Below the pieces are notes generated by a model that ran no database searches, was not told the DNA's origin, and saw only the letters and a list, made by a program, of their open reading frames with translations. From Apoda limacodes (Eukaryota; Arthropoda; Insecta; Lepidoptera; Limacodidae), in contig OX291553.1 of assembly GCA_946406115.1 (NCBI GenBank), forward strand, positions 14,141,001 to 14,205,000: DNA of 64,000 nucleotides, in the 5' to 3' direction. The position numbers were made by a program, and so were the translations under genes. This document shows positions 59,191 through 64,000 of the stretch, piece by piece (position 1 is the first letter of the stretch; each line of letters begins with the position of its first letter).

Positions 59191-59833
59191 AGTAAATCAT
59201 AAATTCTATATCGATCGGAATATTACTCTACAAGTTTGAATCTTTGTGTTATTTAGCGGAAAACGAAAAAAAAAATACAAACATGTATCTACTTACACAA
59301 TAGTCTACAGTTTCCTATTTCAAGTAGCAAATGAAAATTTATGTTCGGCAACTCAATACCTACAATTTGAGATATGTTTTATTTCAACAGTTGCGTTTCG
59401 CATACTTTTGTCAGCTTTTGTAGATAACCAACCTACCCATGGTTTTTTTTTGTACATTCTGCCTTTAGCACTTTATTGCCCAGCACACATTCTAAACTTT
59501 TTTTACATTTCTTCTTCTAGTACCTCCACATGTTTAAGTAGCCACACATACAATTCCATTCTTAAATTCACTCCACATTTATCAATTTAAACCTTTTATT
59601 CAGTTTGTTAACAAACTCATTATTTGTATTCACTCTTTAAAATATTCAACTTTGATTCTTTCTTATACACTTGTAGGTTTGGGTATCCGACAGCGCCAAC
59701 ATCAGACTCCTTTTTAAATCCATCTATGTCCATATCGAATAATGTACTTTTAAATAAATAATTTTTTTTTGAAGTGCTTTCGGAAATGACCCTCCACATA
59801 TAAACAAACTTTAAATCCGCACTCTATATTTAA

Positions 59834-60115
59834 TAGATTTTTAATGCTAATCATAAATTAAAAGAAAGAAGATTTCTACTAGTAATCATAAGGAAAGAGA
59901 CAAGACATTTTTAAAAGTAAGCATAATTTAAGTGAATGAAGATTTTTAATGGTAATCATAATTATTATGAATATATTTTTCTCTGAAATAATTAAAGAGG
60001 AAGGAGATTTTTAAAAGTAATCATAATTGAAGAGAAAGGAGATTTTAATAGAAATCATAATTAAAAAGAAAGGAGATTCCTTATAATAATCATAATTACA
60101 AAAAGGAGAGGCAGT
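59834..60115. repeat. Minisatellite, 34-45 bp units
   Basis: A unit reading roughly GAAAGGAGATTTTTAA then AGTAATCATAATTA recurs about seven times with length changes. Confidence 0.75.
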
Positions 60116-61375
60116 TTAAGAGATGAATTCTATCTTATTAAACAAAGTGATTAATGATTATAAGTAAAAATGAAATTACCAAAATGTTTCCATCTTTTTA
60201 GTAAGCTTTCTATGCAGTCGCGAATTTTGATTTTTCAATTATTACTTGAAGTTTAAAGTTAAAAGTAATTTAAAGTTGAAAAATTTTGCATTGAAAGTAA
60301 TGGTTTTAGTCGTCTGTATATAAAATAATTGAGCGTTTTCCTTTACAAAATTAAATTATGGACATAAAAAGTAAGCAATCAATAGGTACTTTGGAAAATT
60401 CTAAAACTTGTAAACCGTTTTGGTTTAATTACCCCTATCGCCACGCACCGCCCTATCCAATGCGTTATTCGAAATTCGGAAGTATTATAATTTAGGATAT
60501 TATGATTTTTTTTTCTATAATTTTGCATGGTACACAAAATTATGTTCACTATACTTGTTTAAGAAAACTAACGACTACTAACTGTACGAAAGTGTTACTT
60601 CTCCAAGTACATTTTACAAGTCGATCGACCCGTTAACTTGTAAAGCATTCTTAGCTGTGGTAGCTTTTCTTTCAATTTCGTTATATGTACGTTCTATATA
60701 TAGAACTAATAGGCTTTAAGCTAAGCTTCGGACAGATAAACACAGATACGGACGGACATGGCGAAACTATAAGGGTTCCTTGTTGACTACAGACCCCTAA
60801 AATCTATGTGTCGTCACTGCATTCGTTTGTAATTAAAATTAGCAGTTAAATAAAAGAACTATTTACTTGGTAGCTTATGATTCAGTGTATGTTACATGTC
60901 CTAGGTACCTACGATAAAAATATCCGCCCTTATCGAATACCAATGCATCCACGTGAAGGAAGCGAGGTAAGTATTTGTATATTTGTACAAAATACTTAGG
61001 AAAATGATAATAATAATACCTATTATTATTACAGATAACCCAACTTTACTTCTTTGTTCAAAAAACATTCTCAGCAAACTGGATAATTTACATAGATTTT
61101 TATGTAGAGGTAATAAATATTTGTTTACCTAGGCGGGCAAAGTAGGTTGAAGCCCTTCACCCTCATTTTGTGCAATGGTAGTTGAACACGGTAATAAAGA
61201 GCGAATGCATTAGTTTACAGGAGGGTGCTTTGAAGAAGCGATTATTATAACTTAAACTTAAATTTTGTGATTTACCTGCTTAATGTAAATCACAAAATTT
61301 ACTTTATAAATTACGAAGCTAAAATAACTATAACGTGACTTTGTCAAGGGCATTTGATTTTGTGTTGGAGCCTAG
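60116..61375. other. Spacer with one repeat fragment
   Basis: No gene recognised. The GAAACTATAAGGGTTCCTTG repeat fragment at 60762-60781 matches 19836-19855. Confidence 0.45.
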
Positions 61376-61384
61376 GAGGACCAC

Positions 61385-61672
61385 TAAGGTGGCAAACAAG
61401 CTTACGGTCCGCCTGATGGTAAGCAGTCACCGTAGCCTATGGACGCTTGCAACACCAGGGGTTGCCGACCCTTCAAAAATCTAATAAATTCTTTCTTGAA
61501 GAACCCCATACGTAGTCCTTGGAGAAAACCTTGGCTCATTCCACAACTTAAGCGTTCGCTGGAGGAAGTTTCTCTATAACCGCCTGTACGCGACCATTTC
61601 GCTGCGACGGTAGACAGTAGCTGTCGGCATCATTTCGAACATTTCCTCAGAACACAGCCCATTGTACAAGTA
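61385..61672 (-). mobile_element. LINE 3' end (290 bp)
   Basis: Close to 8045-8400: GGTGGCAAACAAGCTTACGG, then GCCGACCCTTCAAAAATC and the end of the coding region. Small deletions occur near 61460, 61530 and 61600. Confidence 0.75.
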
Positions 61673-62494
61673 TTATTGTTTTCTGTACAAAAGTGTAATA
61701 AACTCTGTGTCCGTTCATACAGATACTAACAGGATAAGGATAACAGGCCAAAATAATCATTTTTCAACACACTTTTTCACCATTTTAATAGCGTTCTATT
61801 ATGCATAACAGTGCCGTCTTCTATAATCTATTATACAATATAACAATATAATAATATAACAAATAATAAAAAACAGAATAAAAAAAATTATTTAAGAGGG
61901 CTCCCATACAAACAAACGGAATTTTTTTCCTCGATTTTGATAACAGCAACAGGTAGACGCTTGAAATATTCACAGAATATTTAATTATATATTTACTTTA
62001 AAAATAAATAATCAAATTAAAATGAATCAATCGTGTATACAAGTATTTGAAATCACTTGTAAATAAATGTATACATATCCTTAAGTCTCAAAGGTTTTCA
62101 GTTAGTCATGCGGTAGTTCATATACTGTGTAGTGTAAGCAGCTTGAATTAATGAATATTCATGAAGGTAAGCTTCCTCTACGAAGATTTTCTCATGTTCA
62201 CGGGATTTTCAATAAAGATGTTTTCTAAGTTCAGTGATAATATTGGTTTGAAGTATAAATCCTATTTCTGTCTACCTACATTTGAGAAAAGTCTAAGCAG
62301 GATTTGAGTTATTTGAAGTTTTTAGAGTTTATAAAAGTTTAGCATTCTTTTGAGTAGAAAAGCGGTATGAAAGTGGGATATACTTAAAAAAAACTAAAGT
62401 AATAAATAAGTACTTTTTACCCTTTTTAGTTTTGAAAACAATAATAAATAGTCGAAATATCTACAAAACCTATTTTTGTTTTATTTATTATTAT

Positions 62495-62918
62495 ACTAGA
62501 CTTTGCTAGCGGCTCCTCCCGCCCTAAATTCAATTATCAGCGTGGGACTCCTTTGTTTAATCACAGTATTAATACTGTGTTTTACTCCTTAATTAGCCCG
62601 CCCTAAGGTCAGTTATCGGCGTGGGACTCCTTTATTTAATTATAGTATTAATACTGTGATTTACTCCTTAATTACACTAATGAAGTTTGCTATATCAAGC
62701 TGTAGCTATAGCTATATTTCGTTTAAGCTTGGTTATAGTTATTCCCGCGGGAACTTTTTAATTTTTCGGGATAAAAAGTAGCCTATATGCTATTCCAGCA
62801 CCTAACCTATATGTATGCCAAGTTTCATTCCGATCCGTCCAGTGGTTGAAGCGTGATTGTGTAACAAACATCCATCCATACAGGCAAACAAACTTTCACA
62901 TTTATAATATTAGTAGGA
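62495..62918 (-). mobile_element. Non-autonomous Helitron, both ends intact
   Basis: On the - strand it starts TCCTACTAATATTATAAATG after an A (62918) and ends CTAG before a T (62495-62498). A hairpin GCGG...CCGC lies just inside the end. The body has CTTTTTATCCCG and GAACTTTTTAAT-like stretches shared with the copies in the SEC11 intron. It contains a 79-bp tandem duplication. Confidence 0.78.
62518..62675. repeat. 79-bp tandem duplication inside a Helitron
   Basis: CCCGCCCTAA starts at 62518 and again at 62597. Each unit has GCGTGGGACTCCTTT, the palindrome AGTATTAATACT and TTTACTCCTTAATTA. Confidence 0.85.
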
Positions 62919-63255
62919 TTTAAATAATAAAAAGTACGAAAGTGTTGAAATATTATATATGAAGTTTTTTATTATCTTTAGAAAATAGTGATAAACTCAT
63001 TTAAGTTAATTGGTAATTTATTATTGCAACTTTTGGCAACAATTTAACCCAGATGTTATAAGTTTTTCACAAGTGAATAATTATTTTTTAAGATAACTTG
63101 TTTAATTTTTTTTATTTTTTTCAATATAAATCGTTTAAATAAAATCTCAATGCCTACCACTGTAGTAACACTTATGTACTGATCAAATTGTTTTTTTTTT
63201 TGTATTTGATCATTACAAAAACACGCTTTGAGAAGTAGTAGAAAGAGCTACATTA

Positions 63256-63582
63256 CTAGCTGTTACCCAGCATTGCTTACGTTATTTTTGATTTTATCGT
63301 CTTTTGGTTGTCGATCGATGCAGAAATCATTAACATAAAAACTATTAACAAAAAACAATAATTCTGCGAAATTAAAAGCAAATCAGACGACGCAATAAAA
63401 CGTTTCAAACAAAGTTGACCCCTCCCTTCGATCCACCCCCTTAAGTCTTTAGCGAGATAAAGACCTATAACCGTCTCCAGGGTCTCGTCTATCTTTATAC
63501 ATAAATTAATCATAATCGATTTAAGCGTCAAAGCTAAACAAACAAAAAATCTCACTTTCGCATTTATAGTGTTAGGTTAGGA
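63256..63582 (-). mobile_element. Helitron-like element, 327 bp
   Basis: On the - strand it starts TCCTAACCTAACACTATAAA after an A and ends CTAG at 63256-63259 before a T. Its 5' ATAAATGCGAAAGTGAG stretch is like the other Helitrons. The 3' hairpin is weak. Confidence 0.5.
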
Positions 63583-63779
63583 TTACACTAGAATATAGCG
63601 GTCGCTATTCCTATAATATCAATGCCAAGTGTACTAAAGTTAGGAGGCACCCTATACTAGCTTTGCTTTGCGCCGAGGTATAATGGCCAGCATTTTTGTT
63701 AGTTCACTTAGAATATAACGAGCATGAACATCATCCCAATTTCTTTGAATATCTAATCTAATAATACCTTTAAACCAGC

Positions 63780-63930
63780 AATTCTTGTATAAATGTATTT
63801 ATAATTTGAATCTCGGAAACGGCTGCAACGATTTTCATGAAATTTTGTATGCGGGGAGTTTCGGGGGCGATAAATCGATCTGGCTAGGTTTCATTTTTAG
63901 AAAATGTCGTTTTAATGTTTTAAGGCAATG
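63780..63930. repeat. Interspersed repeat fragment at window end
   Basis: CAACGATTTTCATGAAATTT, a GGGGGCGATAAATCGATCT stretch and GGCTAGGTTTCATTTTTAG belong to a repeat that I recognise as frequent in moth genomes, of unknown class. Confidence 0.4.
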
Positions 63931-64000
63931 ATAATCTGAAAAATATGACTCTTTATGACATCTATTGGCAAGTAGTAACACTATTATTTTTACCGACACA

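Noticed and set aside
59246..59590. 114-codon open frame on the + strand
   Set aside because: No recognised domain, no splice or promoter support, and composition follows the AT-rich background.

Overview
This is a eukaryotic, AT-rich, intron-bearing and transposon-dense window. It is almost certainly from a moth or butterfly. Two conserved eukaryotic genes on the + strand have GT-AG introns, and the interspersed repeats (a Jockey/CR1-like LINE with its typical 3' tail, tRNA-derived SINEs, small Helitrons ending CTAG, TA-rich microsatellites) are those common in Lepidoptera. The species cannot be named from the sequence.

Layout. 1-3149: the last three exons of UBA3, the catalytic subunit of the NEDD8-activating E1; the earlier exons lie left of the window. 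3399-3771: a tiny LINE derivative made of only a 5' UTR and a 3' tail. 4546-6834: a decayed but end-complete hAT transposon with terminal repeats and a target duplication. 8016-11668: a nearly full-length LINE on the - strand. 13446-18380: a complete four-exon SEC11 gene (signal peptidase catalytic subunit) whose large second intron carries several Helitrons. 18640-24545: nested SINEs, two 3' ends of another LINE, and an RTE-type LINE split by a pogo-like DNA element. 24545-34000: no gene recognised; it holds MITE-like inverted repeats and a 139-bp tandem repeat. 34000-42000: LINE tails, two SINE families, a long pentanucleotide microsatellite, and a KRBA2/Ginger-like integrase element with long inverted ends. 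42000-52000: mostly unassigned, with several MITEs. 52118-57990: a SINE, a LINE tail split by a hAT MITE, a second long copy of the Jockey/CR1-like LINE on the + strand, and a third, different LINE. 58000-64000: repeats and Helitrons only.

The two host genes act in separate housekeeping pathways: protein neddylation, and removal of signal peptides at the endoplasmic reticulum. They are neighbours in the same orientation and I see no sign of joint regulation. Nothing here looks like a new multi-gene system. The most interesting material is in the mobile elements: a promoter-plus-tail LINE derivative, a reverse transcriptase copy that has lost exactly its catalytic motif, a truncated integrase transposon with intact ends, and four datable nested insertions.
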